The notes beneath the pieces were generated by a model. That model ran no database searches. It was not told where the DNA came from and worked only from the letters and a program-made list of their open reading frames with translations. Source: Apilactobacillus apisilvae (lineage in GTDB: Bacteria > Bacillota > Bacilli > Lactobacillales > Lactobacillaceae). From it: a DNA stretch of 64,000 nt. Position 1 is the stretch's first letter. Each line of letters opens with the position of its first letter. The stretch lies in the NCBI RefSeq assembly GCF_023380225.1, contig NZ_CP093362.1:1405671-1469670 (forward strand), in the 5' to 3' direction. The position numbers and the translations under genes were made by a program. Shown piece after piece: positions 32,371 to 41,467 of the stretch.

Positions 32371-32928
32371 ATGAAAATGATTGTTGGATTAGGAAATATT
32401 GGTCCACAATATGATGGAACTAGACATAATACAGGATTTGAAGTTGTAGATCATTTTGCTGAAAAGCATGGAATTGATTTATCAACTCGTAAAATGGAAG
32501 CTAAATTTGGCTCTGGCTTAATTGATGGGGAAAAAGTTATGTTAGTTGAACCACTAACTTTTATGAATGAATCAGGTCGAGCAGTCGGTCCGTTAATGAA
32601 ATACTTTAAATTAAGTTTAGAAGATTTAGTGGTTGTCTATGATGACATGGATTTGCCAGTTGGTAAAATTCGTTTAAGAACGCATGGTTCAGCGGGTGGT
32701 CATAATGGAATTAAAAGTTTAATTGCCCATTTACAAACAGATAAATTTAACCGTGTTAGAGTTGGAACTGGTCATCCTCAACGTGAAAGTGTTGTGGATT
32801 ATGTACTAGGTCAATTTACTGCCGAACAAAAACCTGATTTTGCTAGAGCTTGTGATAATTCTGTATCTGCATTAGAAGATTTTGTTAATAATGAAGAATT
32901 TAGTCGTTTGGAAAATAAATATAATTAA
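32371..32928 (+). CDS. pth: Peptidyl-tRNA hydrolase
   Basis: It releases peptides from prematurely dropped peptidyl-tRNAs. The 185-residue protein has IVGLGNIGPQYDGTRHNTGF with the catalytic His, FMNESGRAV, VVYDDMDLP and SAGGHNGIKSL. GAGGAG precedes the ATG, and an extended -10 TGATATAAT is at 32326-32334. It begins the long pth-mfd-to-hpt run and is divergent from ldh. Confidence 0.96.
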   Translation: MKMIVGLGNIGPQYDGTRHNTGFEVVDHFAEKHGIDLSTRKMEAKFGSGLIDGEKVMLVEPLTFMNESGRAVGPLMKYFKLSLEDLVVVYDDMDLPVGKIRLRTHGSAGGHNGIKSLIAHLQTDKFNRVRVGTGHPQRESVVDYVLGQFTAEQKPDFARACDNSVSALEDFVNNEEFSRLENKYN

Positions 32929-32951
32929 AGTTTAAAAAGGGGGAATTACAA

Positions 32952-35900
32952 TTGGAAATTAATCAATTTTTCTCTCAATTACCACAATATGATTCGATAA
33001 TTGATGATTTAAAACCCAAACATCGTCAGTTAGTAACCGGATTGTCAGGTTCTGCTAAGATGATGTTAATTGCTACTTTAATGCAGTCAACTAAAAAGAC
33101 ATTTTTAATTGTTACTGATTCTCTATCGAGGGTTTCTGATATTGTAGAAGATTTGCAAAATATTTTACCAGCAAAGGATGTTTTATCATTCCCTGTGGAA
33201 GAAGTTCTTGCCGCTGAGATGGCAACCAGTTCACCTGAATATAAAGCTGATCGGGTTCTAGCTTTAGATGCTCTTCAAAGTAATGGACCTAAAATCATTG
33301 TTACTTCTGTCTCAGGAGTAAAAAGATATCTACCTGATTCCAAAACCTTTTCTGAATCTAAGCTAAGTATCAAATTGGGAATGGATATTGATCTGGAAAA
33401 ATTAAGAATAATGTTATATCAAATGGGATATTCACCTGAAAAAATGGTTGCTGCACCAGGTGAATTTTCTATTCGAGGTTCGATTGTTGATATTTATCCA
33501 CTAAATTCTGAATACCCAGTTAGAATTGACTTCTTTGATACTGAAGTAGATTCACTTCGTTATTTTGATATTTCTAACCAAAGAAGTTTAGAAAATATTG
33601 ACAATATTAATGTCTTACCTGCAAATGATATGGTAGTTAGTGAAGATGAACGACAAAAAGCAGCCGAATCAATTAATGATAAATTAAAACTTAGAATATC
33701 ATCGATTGAAAATGCCGAAGATAAAAAACGTCTTTCAAGTACGGTTGAATCAATTATTGATGATATGAAAAAAGGTATTTTTAATAATAATTGGTTATTA
33801 TATGCTAAAAAGTTATTTAGTAATCCCAGTTCAATATTTGATTATGTTCCTAATGATGGAGTAATTTTATTTGACGATTATAGTCGTTTATTGGATTCAG
33901 ATCGTCAATTAATGACTGATGAACAAAATTGGGCGGAAGAGAAGCTTGAACATTCTGAACTTCTATCAACTGATAATATTACATTAGATTTTAAGGACCA
34001 ATTTCGTAAAATTAAACAATCTGAAATATTATTTTCACTATTCCAAAAAGGCTTAGGCAATATTAAGTTAACTCAATTGAATGATATTAAAGTTCGTCCA
34101 ATGCAAAAGTTCTTTGGTCAAATGCCATTATTAAAAACTGAAATTGATAATTGGTCTAAACAAGGTTCAACAGTAATTATATTGGTTAAAGATAAAAATC
34201 GGATGCAAAAAGTAACCCAAACTTTAAATGATTTTGAAATTAAGACATTGCAAAATAGTGCTGATAATATTATTCCACATAAAGTGCAAATAGTTTCAGA
34301 ACGTTTGAAGAATGGTTTTGAAATTCCACTTAATCAGTTAGTTGTGATTACTGAATCAGAAATGTTTGCTAAAGTCCATAAGAGAAGACCACGACGTCAG
34401 ACTTTTTCGAATGCGCAAAGAATTAAAAGTTATACTGATTTAAAGGCTGGTGACTATGTTGTTCATGCTAACCATGGAATTGGTCGATATGATGGAATGA
34501 AAACAATGGAGGTCGATGGTAAACATCAAGATTATATTACTATCACTTATCGTGATAATGCTCAGTTGTTTATTCCAGTTACACAACTAAATTTAATTCA
34601 AAAATATGTATCTTCAGAAGATCGTCATCCAAGAGTAAATAAACTTGGTGGTAGTGAATGGCAGAAAACTAAACGTAAGGTACAAAATAAAATTGAGGAT
34701 ATTGCTGACGATTTGATCGATCTTTATGCTAAAAGATCTTCACAAAAAGGTTTTGCATTTCCGAAAGATGATGAGTATCAAGATCAATTTGAAGCTGCTT
34801 TTCCATATGAACCAACACCTGATCAGGTTCGTAGTTCTGAGGAAATTAAGCACGATATGGAGCAACCACAACCAATGGATCGTTTATTAGTTGGGGATGT
34901 TGGTTATGGTAAAACTGAAGTTGCCTTGCATGCCGCTTTTAAAGCAGTGGAAGCTGGCAAACAGGTGGCTTTTTTAGTTCCTACAACTGTTTTAGCACAT
35001 CAGCACTATGAAACTATTTTAAATCGTTTTGAAGGTTTCCCCGTTAATGTTTCAGTTTTATCAAGATTTAGAACTAGGAAACAAGTTAAGGAAACTAAGA
35101 ATGGATTGTTAGACGGTAGTATCGATATTGTAGTTGGAACCCATCGTCTTTTGTCTAAAGATATTAAGTTTAAAGACCTAGGCTTATTAATGGTTGATGA
35201 AGAACAACGTTTCGGAGTTAAACATAAAGAAAAGATTAAGGAATTAAGATCGAATGTGGATGTTTTAACGCTAACAGCAACCCCAATTCCTAGAACATTG
35301 AATATGTCAATGATGGGTGTTCGTGATTTATCCGTTATTGAAACCCCACCAGCCAATCGTTATCCAATTCAAACCTATGTAATGGAAGAAAATGCTGGTG
35401 CTATTCGAGAGGGAATTAATCGTGAAATGAGTCGTGGTGGTCAAGTCTTTTATATGCATAATCGAGTTGCCGATATTGAAAAAACGGTTAGTCATTTGCA
35501 GTCATTAGTACCAGATGCAAGAGTTGGCTATATTCATGGACAAATGACTGAAAATCAGTTGGAAACTGTTTTATATGATTTTGTTAATGGTGAATATGAC
35601 GTTTTAGTAACGACTACAATTATTGAAACTGGTGTTGATATTCCTAATGCAAATACTTTATTTGTGGAGAATTCTGATCATATGGGATTGTCACAGTTGT
35701 ACCAAATTCGTGGAAGAATTGGCCGTTCTAATCGAGTTGCTTATGCATACTTTATGTATAAACCTAATAAAGTATTAACCGAAGTTTCTGAAAATCGTCT
35801 AGAAGCCATTCGTGATTTTACTGAATTAGGTTCTGGTTTTAAAATTGCGATGCGTGATTTATCGCTACGTGGTGCTGGAAACTTACTAGGAAAACAACAA

Positions 35901-36479
35901 TCTGGATTTGTAGATTCAGTGGGTTATGATATGTACACTGAAATGTTATCAGATGCAGTAGCTAGAAAACGTGGGCGTAAAACTGATGCCAAAATTGAAA
36001 CTCATATTGATTTAGATGTTGAGGCTTATTTACCAGATGAATATATTCAGGATTCACAACAAAAAATTGAATTATATAAGCGAATTCGTCAAATGAATAA
36101 TGATGATCAGTATCGAGAATTACAATCTGATATGATTGATCGATTTGGTGATTATCCTAAGGCAGTTGAAAATCTAATGACGATTAGTCGGATTAAGATG
36201 TATGCAGGAACTGCTCTTATTCAAAGTATTACTAAAGGAAAGCAACAATTAGTAATTACGCTATCTAAAATGGGAACTGACTTTTATGATAGTAAACAGG
36301 TATTAAAATCCATTGCTGCAACTTCATTTCGTTCGATGATTGGGATAGCTGATGGTAAAATGCAAATTACACTCATCGTTCAACCGACGATGAGCGAAGA
36401 TAAGTGGTTAAACGAATTAATGAAATTTGTTTTAGATTTAGATAAGGAACATACAGGTATTTTAAATAATGAAAAATAG
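32952..36479 (+). CDS. mfd: Transcription-repair coupling factor Mfd
   Basis: Mfd removes RNA polymerase stalled at lesions and recruits UvrA. The 1175-residue protein has an N-terminal UvrB-like module, the RNA polymerase-interacting Tudor-like domain (about 490-560, with GDYVVHANHGIGRYDG), and an SF2 translocase with Walker A GDVGYGKTE near 645 and DEEQ near 750. LTATPIPRTLNMS and the C-terminal D7 region (AYLPDEYIQDSQQKIELYKRI) follow. Start is TTG behind AAAGGGGG. It overlaps the next gene by 11 bases. Confidence 0.97.
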   Translation: MEINQFFSQLPQYDSIIDDLKPKHRQLVTGLSGSAKMMLIATLMQSTKKTFLIVTDSLSRVSDIVEDLQNILPAKDVLSFPVEEVLAAEMATSSPEYKADRVLALDALQSNGPKIIVTSVSGVKRYLPDSKTFSESKLSIKLGMDIDLEKLRIMLYQMGYSPEKMVAAPGEFSIRGSIVDIYPLNSEYPVRIDFFDTEVDSLRYFDISNQRSLENIDNINVLPANDMVVSEDERQKAAESINDKLKLRISSIENAEDKKRLSSTVESIIDDMKKGIFNNNWLLYAKKLFSNPSSIFDYVPNDGVILFDDYSRLLDSDRQLMTDEQNWAEEKLEHSELLSTDNITLDFKDQFRKIKQSEILFSLFQKGLGNIKLTQLNDIKVRPMQKFFGQMPLLKTEIDNWSKQGSTVIILVKDKNRMQKVTQTLNDFEIKTLQNSADNIIPHKVQIVSERLKNGFEIPLNQLVVITESEMFAKVHKRRPRRQTFSNAQRIKSYTDLKAGDYVVHANHGIGRYDGMKTMEVDGKHQDYITITYRDNAQLFIPVTQLNLIQKYVSSEDRHPRVNKLGGSEWQKTKRKVQNKIEDIADDLIDLYAKRSSQKGFAFPKDDEYQDQFEAAFPYEPTPDQVRSSEEIKHDMEQPQPMDRLLVGDVGYGKTEVALHAAFKAVEAGKQVAFLVPTTVLAHQHYETILNRFEGFPVNVSVLSRFRTRKQVKETKNGLLDGSIDIVVGTHRLLSKDIKFKDLGLLMVDEEQRFGVKHKEKIKELRSNVDVLTLTATPIPRTLNMSMMGVRDLSVIETPPANRYPIQTYVMEENAGAIREGINREMSRGGQVFYMHNRVADIEKTVSHLQSLVPDARVGYIHGQMTENQLETVLYDFVNGEYDVLVTTTIIETGVDIPNANTLFVENSDHMGLSQLYQIRGRIGRSNRVAYAYFMYKPNKVLTEVSENRLEAIRDFTELGSGFKIAMRDLSLRGAGNLLGKQQSGFVDSVGYDMYTEMLSDAVARKRGRKTDAKIETHIDLDVEAYLPDEYIQDSQQKIELYKRIRQMNNDDQYRELQSDMIDRFGDYPKAVENLMTISRIKMYAGTALIQSITKGKQQLVITLSKMGTDFYDSKQVLKSIAATSFRSMIGIADGKMQITLIVQPTMSEDKWLNELMKFVLDLDKEHTGILNNEK

Positions 36480-38034
36480 TGAAAATAAATTAGCAGCTCT
36501 AATGAAGGGAGCCATGCTTTTATCAATCGCTTCTTTAATTAGTAAAGTTTTAAGTGCTTTTTATCGGGTTCCATTCCAAAATTTAGTTGGTAACTTAGGT
36601 TTTTATATTTATCAGCAGGTCTATCCTATTTATGGCATTGGGATGACACTGGCTTTATCAGGATTACCAATTTTCATTTCAAGATTGATTGCTGAGCAAA
36701 GTAATGATGAAAATAAAAAAGCTTTATTAAGACAAATTTTAATTTCTTTATCTATTTTTGGGATGATAATTTTTTTAATTTTACAATTAAATTCTTTGAA
36801 TATTGCTCATTTAATGGGGGATGCAAAACTATCCATTATCATTAGAGCAATTAGTTGGATGTTTTTATTTACGCCATTTTTAGCAAGCCTACGTGGCTAT
36901 TTTCAAGCTGTTTTATTTATGAAACCCACCGCATATTCTCAAGTGGTTGAACAAATTATAAGAGTTGCTGTGATTTTATTAGCTGCATATATTGGAATGC
37001 ATAGTGGAATTGATCCGTATACTGTTGGTAAATATTCTATGTTAGCAGTACCAATTGCTGAAATCTTTTCATTAGCTGTTTTATTGATTTATTTTAAAAA
37101 ATGGATTGGTAACTTACCCAAAATTAAATTGATATCATATTCCAACTTAACTAAGCAGTTATTTTTAGAAGGTGGAACCTTATGTTTATTGGCATCTTTA
37201 ATGGTATTATTGCAACTTGTTGACTCTTTTACAGTTAGAAAAGGATTAGTTATTTCGGGTTTATCAATGTTTGATTCGCAAGTATCTAAAGGAATATATG
37301 ATCGTGGTCAAACCTTAGTTCAATTAGGACTAGTCTTTGCAACATCTTTTTCTAGTGCAATTTTACCCTCTTTAAGTCAGGCATATAAAAAAAGTGATCA
37401 TAAAACTTTTAACAATATTGCAAATGATATTATGCATGTGAGCATTTTCTTAACGGTTGCGATTACGGCAGGAATGATTAGCTTGATGCCATTAATTAAT
37501 CAGTTGTTGTTTAACAGTCAAACTGAAAGTCATACGATTAGTGTTTATTGTTTAAGTATTCTAATCACAACGATTATTACAATTTATAGTAGTATTTTAC
37601 AAAGTATAGACCAATTTAAAGTTGCTGCGATTTCAATTGGAGTAGGAATATTATTTAAATTTTTAACAACTGAATTTTTAACAGCCAAAATTGGAATAAT
37701 GGGGGCTAGTTTTTCAACGATTTTTAGTTTGTTGATTATTTTAATTTTAGAAATCTGTTTTGCTAATTTTAAACTAAAAATGAATAATAAAATGATGTTC
37801 ACAATTAAATTAATAGTAACTACTGTTATTATGATGGTAGTTGAATTAATTTTATCTGATATGATTTATAATTATTTACCAATGCATAGTCTTAGATTAA
37901 AATCATTAGTTTCATTGCTTATTTTGATTCCAATTGGAGCAGCCTTATTTATTTTAATTGCAAAAAAACTTACTATACTAAGTGATGAAGAGTGGAAGTC
38001 AGTCCCAATAATAAATAGATTTATTAAAGATTAG
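36469..38034 (+). CDS. MATE/MurJ-like polysaccharide exporter (SpoVB/YabM type)
   Basis: The 521-residue protein has about 14 hydrophobic helices and belongs to the MOP superfamily branch of SpoVB/YtgP/YabM, which includes lipid II and polysaccharide flippases. Visible features are LLSIASLISKVLSAFYRVP, GNLGFYIYQQVYPIYGIG and YDRGQTLVQLGLVFATSF. Its ATG lies inside the mfd end, so translation is coupled. Whether it flips lipid II or another undecaprenyl-linked sugar cannot be told from sequence. Confidence 0.88.
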   Translation: MKNSENKLAALMKGAMLLSIASLISKVLSAFYRVPFQNLVGNLGFYIYQQVYPIYGIGMTLALSGLPIFISRLIAEQSNDENKKALLRQILISLSIFGMIIFLILQLNSLNIAHLMGDAKLSIIIRAISWMFLFTPFLASLRGYFQAVLFMKPTAYSQVVEQIIRVAVILLAAYIGMHSGIDPYTVGKYSMLAVPIAEIFSLAVLLIYFKKWIGNLPKIKLISYSNLTKQLFLEGGTLCLLASLMVLLQLVDSFTVRKGLVISGLSMFDSQVSKGIYDRGQTLVQLGLVFATSFSSAILPSLSQAYKKSDHKTFNNIANDIMHVSIFLTVAITAGMISLMPLINQLLFNSQTESHTISVYCLSILITTIITIYSSILQSIDQFKVAAISIGVGILFKFLTTEFLTAKIGIMGASFSTIFSLLIILILEICFANFKLKMNNKMMFTIKLIVTTVIMMVVELILSDMIYNYLPMHSLRLKSLVSLLILIPIGAALFILIAKKLTILSDEEWKSVPIINRFIKD

Positions 38035-38048
38035 GAGGAATTTAATTT

Positions 38049-38321
38049 ATGAGATTAGACAAATTTTTAAAGACAGCCAGAATTATAAAACGCAGAACAG
38101 TAGCTAAAAGTATTTCTGATCAAGGTAGAATTCTACTAAACGGCCGTATTGCCAAATCATCCACTGATGTTAAATCTAATGATGAATTAGTAATTAAATT
38201 TGGTAACAAAACCTTAACTTTAAAAGTTAATCAACTTTTTGAAACAACTAAGAAAGCTGATGCAGATCGTATGTACACTGTATTAGATGAACAATATGAA
38301 CGTGATTTTTCTAACGAATAG
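38049..38321 (+). CDS. rqcP: Ribosome-associated quality control protein RqcP (S4 domain)
   Basis: RqcP (YabO/Hsp15 homologue) assists RqcH in adding C-terminal alanine tails to nascent chains on obstructed 50S subunits. The 90-residue protein is one S4 RNA-binding domain: MRLDKFLKTARIIKRRTVAK, SDQGRILLNGRIAK and KSNDELVIKFGNKTL. AGGAGGAA is well placed before the ATG. It lies between the exporter and divIC, the conserved Firmicutes order. Confidence 0.92.
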   Translation: MRLDKFLKTARIIKRRTVAKSISDQGRILLNGRIAKSSTDVKSNDELVIKFGNKTLTLKVNQLFETTKKADADRMYTVLDEQYERDFSNE

Positions 38322-38398
38322 TATTATTTTTGCTTTTAAGTGTTTATTTTATTTAAAATAATGATTATACTAATATTTATTAGGGAGGTTGCTAGATA

Positions 38399-38773
38399 AT
38401 GCCAAATAAAGTACATCATTTGAATAATAATTATGAAAAGATAACTAATTCCAGGCACGCTAAAATAATTAAAATGCGTAAAAAACGTGGGGTTATTTTA
38501 GTTTCAATTTTTTTGGTAGTTATTTTGATTCTTAGTTATCAATTGATAAATACTAAGATGCAGTCTAGTAATTTAGCTAGTAAAAAAGCACGTAGTGAAG
38601 TTATTTTAAAAAATAGCAGTGAGAAGAATAAAGAATTAAAGCAAAATGTAAAGCAACTCTATAGTAATGATTATTTAGAAAAATTAATTCGTCAAAAATA
38701 CTATTATACAAAACCAGGTGAAACAGTTTATGGTTTACCAGGTGATGTATCAAGAGATGTCACACAAAATTAA
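38399..38773 (+). CDS. divIC: Septum formation initiator DivIC
   Basis: DivIC is a bitopic division protein that pairs with FtsL and DivIB. The 124-residue protein has a basic cytosolic N-terminus, one membrane helix (about 31-48), a coiled-coil SEVILKNSSEKNKELKQNV region and the family motif YLEKLIRQKYYYTKPGETVY. GGGAGG precedes the ATG. The predicted orientation is N-in, C-out. Confidence 0.92.
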   Translation: MPNKVHHLNNNYEKITNSRHAKIIKMRKKRGVILVSIFLVVILILSYQLINTKMQSSNLASKKARSEVILKNSSEKNKELKQNVKQLYSNDYLEKLIRQKYYYTKPGETVYGLPGDVSRDVTQN

Positions 38774-38799
38774 AATGGTATAAAAATACCATTTTTTTT
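38772..38799 (+). terminator. Terminator after divIC
   Basis: AAAATGGTA / TACCATTTT arms (38772-38780, 38787-38795) and an eight-T run; the left arm begins within the divIC stop codon. Confidence 0.85.
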
Positions 38800-38865
38800 G
38801 TACAATAATATCTATAATGGTGCTATACTTAATATACTTACTTTTTTAGGAGGAACAATTTTTTT

Positions 38866-39324
38866 ATGGCAATTGAAGTTGGATCAAAAATTTCCGGCAA
38901 AGTATCAGGGATTACTAATTTTGGAGCATTTGTTGACCTAGGCGATCATAAAACCGGGTTAGTTCATATTAGTGAAATTTCTGACAGCTATATCAAAGAC
39001 ATTAAAGATGTTTTAAAAGTTGGCGATGAAGTTCAAGTTAAGGTTTTGAAAATTGGTGATGATGGTAAGATTGCTCTTTCAATAAGAAAGGCAAAACCAG
39101 AATCAGAAAGAAAACCTGAACACCATTCTAATAATCATGGTAATTCAAAGCATGAGTTTGGTCACAATAATAACCATCGTCATAATAACGATAACCATAA
39201 AAATAAAAAGGCTAGTTTCGATGACTTAATGAATAATTTCATAAAGGATAGTGAAAGTCGACTAGCAACAATTAAGAAGAATACAGAAGGCAAACGTGGT
39301 GGCCGTGGCGGTCGTCGTAGCTAA
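38866..39324 (+). CDS. yabR: S1 domain RNA-binding protein (YabR-like)
   Basis: The 152-residue protein has one S1 OB fold at 1-75 (GSKISGKVSGITNFGAFVDL, TGLVHISEISDSYI, IALSIRKA). A low-complexity Asn/His/Lys linker follows (about 85-120), then a short helical part and a basic GKRGGRGGRRS end. Homologues associate with ribosomes or mRNA; the exact role is unknown. AGGAGGAA precedes the ATG. A similar Gly/Arg tail occurs on CshA. Confidence 0.88.
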   Translation: MAIEVGSKISGKVSGITNFGAFVDLGDHKTGLVHISEISDSYIKDIKDVLKVGDEVQVKVLKIGDDGKIALSIRKAKPESERKPEHHSNNHGNSKHEFGHNNNHRHNNDNHKNKKASFDDLMNNFIKDSESRLATIKKNTEGKRGGRGGRRS

Positions 39325-39330
39325 AATTAA

Positions 39331-39370
39331 AAAATGATTGAGGACATTCATTCCTTAATCATTTTCTTTT
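39331..39370 (+). terminator. Terminator after yabR
   Basis: Arms AAAATGATTGAGGA (39331-39344) and TCCTTAATCATTTT (39352-39365), with one G-T pair, run into a T-rich tract. Confidence 0.85.
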
Positions 39371-39403
39371 TATCCAAATTTTTTAATTATATAAAGGAGA
39401 AAA

Positions 39404-40774
39404 ATGATGCAAGATGGTGAGACATTAAGCACACAATTTTTCAATTTAATTACTAATAATGAGTGGTTTAGTCCCTTAGATAAAGTCGTTATAGGAGTTT
39501 CAGCAGGAGTTGATTCAATGGTACTTCTATACTTAATGACTCATCTGCCAGACAATGTTAGACCCAAAATTATCGTAGCGCATATTAATCATAAATTGAG
39601 ATTACAAAGTGAAAAAGAGCAATCTTATATTGAAAGTTTTTGTAAGAATAACGATTTACAATGTGAAATTGGTATTTGGGAACAAAAAAATCATCCAACT
39701 AATGGAATTGAGAATTTTGCGCGGCAATATAGATATAGTTTTTTTAAAAAAATTATGACTAAATATTCTGCCAATTATTTATTAACAGCGCATCATTTAA
39801 ATGATCAATCAGAAACTATTTTAATGAAATTAATTCGTGGTTCATATGTAAAACAAATTAGTGGAATTCAAAGAATTCGTAAATTCAATAATGGCTTTTT
39901 ACTAAGACCATTGTTGGATTTTAAAAAATCAGAATTAAAGCAGTATGCGATTGAAAAACACATTAAATGGTTTGAGGATTCCACTAATCAAGAGTTAGAT
40001 GTTCAAAGAAATCGTGTTCGTCATCAAATTATTCCAATGATGGAAAAAGAGAATCCACAAGTCATTAAACATTTGGGTAACTTTTCGAAACAACTGAATC
40101 AAATAATTGATACCAATAATGATTTAATTTTTAGGTTATTAGATCAATTAAAATTACCAGATGGTGGCTATAATTTAGAATTATTTAATGGTTATTCAAA
40201 AAACGTTAAGTTTAGTATTTTAGAAACAATTTTAAATCCCATAAATAATCCAGCGCTAGCTAATAATAATAATATGTACAATATTATTGAAATCTTATCG
40301 GCTGATTCAAAACCACAACTTAAAATTGACTTATCTAATGAATATCAAATTTATAAAAGTTATAATAAATTTGGCCTTTTAAATAAAAATAATAATGTGA
40401 ATTTATTAAAATCAGATAACTTTGTGGTACCATTAAACCAATGGTTTACTACATTAGATGGAAAATCTGTATTATTTACTGATAAAGAAATAAAATCTGT
40501 TGATAAATATTCACGAGTTTCAATATTTTCATTATCTGCAGATGATTTTCCATTAAGTGTTAGACTTACCGATAAAAAGGATAAAATAACTTTAAAAAGC
40601 GGTGGACATCAATTCGCTAAGCGAATTTTCATTAATAAGAAGGTTCCTAACGACCTTAGAAAAACTGCTCAAACATTGTTGACCGCTAAGGGTAAGGTCT
40701 TATCAATTTTAGGATATAGTGAATCAACTATTTTAAATCACAGTAATAAAAGATATAATTTAATCATTAAGTAA
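39404..40774 (+). CDS. tilS: tRNA(Ile)-lysidine synthase
   Basis: TilS converts C34 of the CAU-anticodon tRNA-Ile to lysidine so that it reads AUA. The 456-residue protein has the PP-loop VIGVSAGVDSMVLL (Ala in the usual second Gly position), HINHKLR, the TAHHLNDQSET metal region, LLRPLLDF and the C-terminal TilS domains. AAAGGAG precedes the ATG pair. AUA codons are plentiful in this AT-rich genome, which makes the modification important. It forms a unit with hpt 21 bases downstream. Confidence 0.95.
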   Translation: MMQDGETLSTQFFNLITNNEWFSPLDKVVIGVSAGVDSMVLLYLMTHLPDNVRPKIIVAHINHKLRLQSEKEQSYIESFCKNNDLQCEIGIWEQKNHPTNGIENFARQYRYSFFKKIMTKYSANYLLTAHHLNDQSETILMKLIRGSYVKQISGIQRIRKFNNGFLLRPLLDFKKSELKQYAIEKHIKWFEDSTNQELDVQRNRVRHQIIPMMEKENPQVIKHLGNFSKQLNQIIDTNNDLIFRLLDQLKLPDGGYNLELFNGYSKNVKFSILETILNPINNPALANNNNMYNIIEILSADSKPQLKIDLSNEYQIYKSYNKFGLLNKNNNVNLLKSDNFVVPLNQWFTTLDGKSVLFTDKEIKSVDKYSRVSIFSLSADDFPLSVRLTDKKDKITLKSGGHQFAKRIFINKKVPNDLRKTAQTLLTAKGKVLSILGYSESTILNHSNKRYNLIIK

Positions 40775-40795
40775 AGCTTTTGGAAGGAGAACATA

Positions 40796-41338
40796 ATGAA
40801 TAACGACATTCTTAAGACCCTATATAGTGAGCAAGATATTGAAAACGCATGTAAACGACTTGGTGATCAAATAACTACAGATTATCAAGGGAAAAATCCA
40901 ATAGTTATCGGTGTCTTAAAAGGTGCTATTTTCTTTATGACTGACTTGGTTCGAGATATTGATTTATATATGGATATCGATTTTATTGATGTATCAAGTT
41001 ATCATGGCGGTACTCATTCAAGTGGTTCAATTGAACTTATGAAGGATATTGATATTGATGTAAAGGGACGCAATATTTTATTTGTTGAAGATATTATTGA
41101 TACAGGCCGTACTTTAAAATATTTAGAAGATTTATTGGAAGATCGTGGTGCTAAATCGATTAAGGTATGTACACTAATGGATAAACCAGAAGGTCGAGTA
41201 GTTGAAGCCAAGGCTGACTATGTTGGACTAGAAGTTCCTAATGAATTCGTAGTAGGGTATGGACTGGACTATGTAGGTAAATATCGTAATTTACCTTATG
41301 TAGGAGTTTTAAAACCAGAAGTTTATTCAGACAAATAG
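40796..41338 (+). CDS. hpt: Hypoxanthine(-guanine) phosphoribosyltransferase
   Basis: It salvages hypoxanthine and guanine with PRPP. The 180-residue protein has [16 protein letters not shown], the flexible loop [11 protein letters not shown] and the PRPP loop [21 protein letters not shown] precedes the ATG. The tilS-hpt-ftsH order is conserved in Firmicutes. Confidence 0.96.
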   Translation: MNNDILKTLYSEQDIENACKRLGDQITTDYQGKNPIVIGVLKGAIFFMTDLVRDIDLYMDIDFIDVSSYHGGTHSSGSIELMKDIDIDVKGRNILFVEDIIDTGRTLKYLEDLLEDRGAKSIKVCTLMDKPEGRVVEAKADYVGLEVPNEFVVGYGLDYVGKYRNLPYVGVLKPEVYSDK

Positions 41339-41420
41339 ATAGTCTATAAAACAAAAAAATGATAATATATATTTTGTGTCTAAGTTTAGATACTAACTAA
41401 AAAATATCTTTCTTTATTAG

Positions 41421-41429
41421 TGATATAAT
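41421..41429 (+). promoter_or_regulatory. Extended -10 promoter of ftsH
   Basis: TGATATAAT (TG-n-TATAAT) lies about 40 bases before the TTG start of ftsH. No CtsR or HrcA operator was recognised in the 129-base gap. Confidence 0.5.
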
Positions 41430-41467
41430 TATCATTAAATAAAATAATTAGAACAGGAGGCAATTAA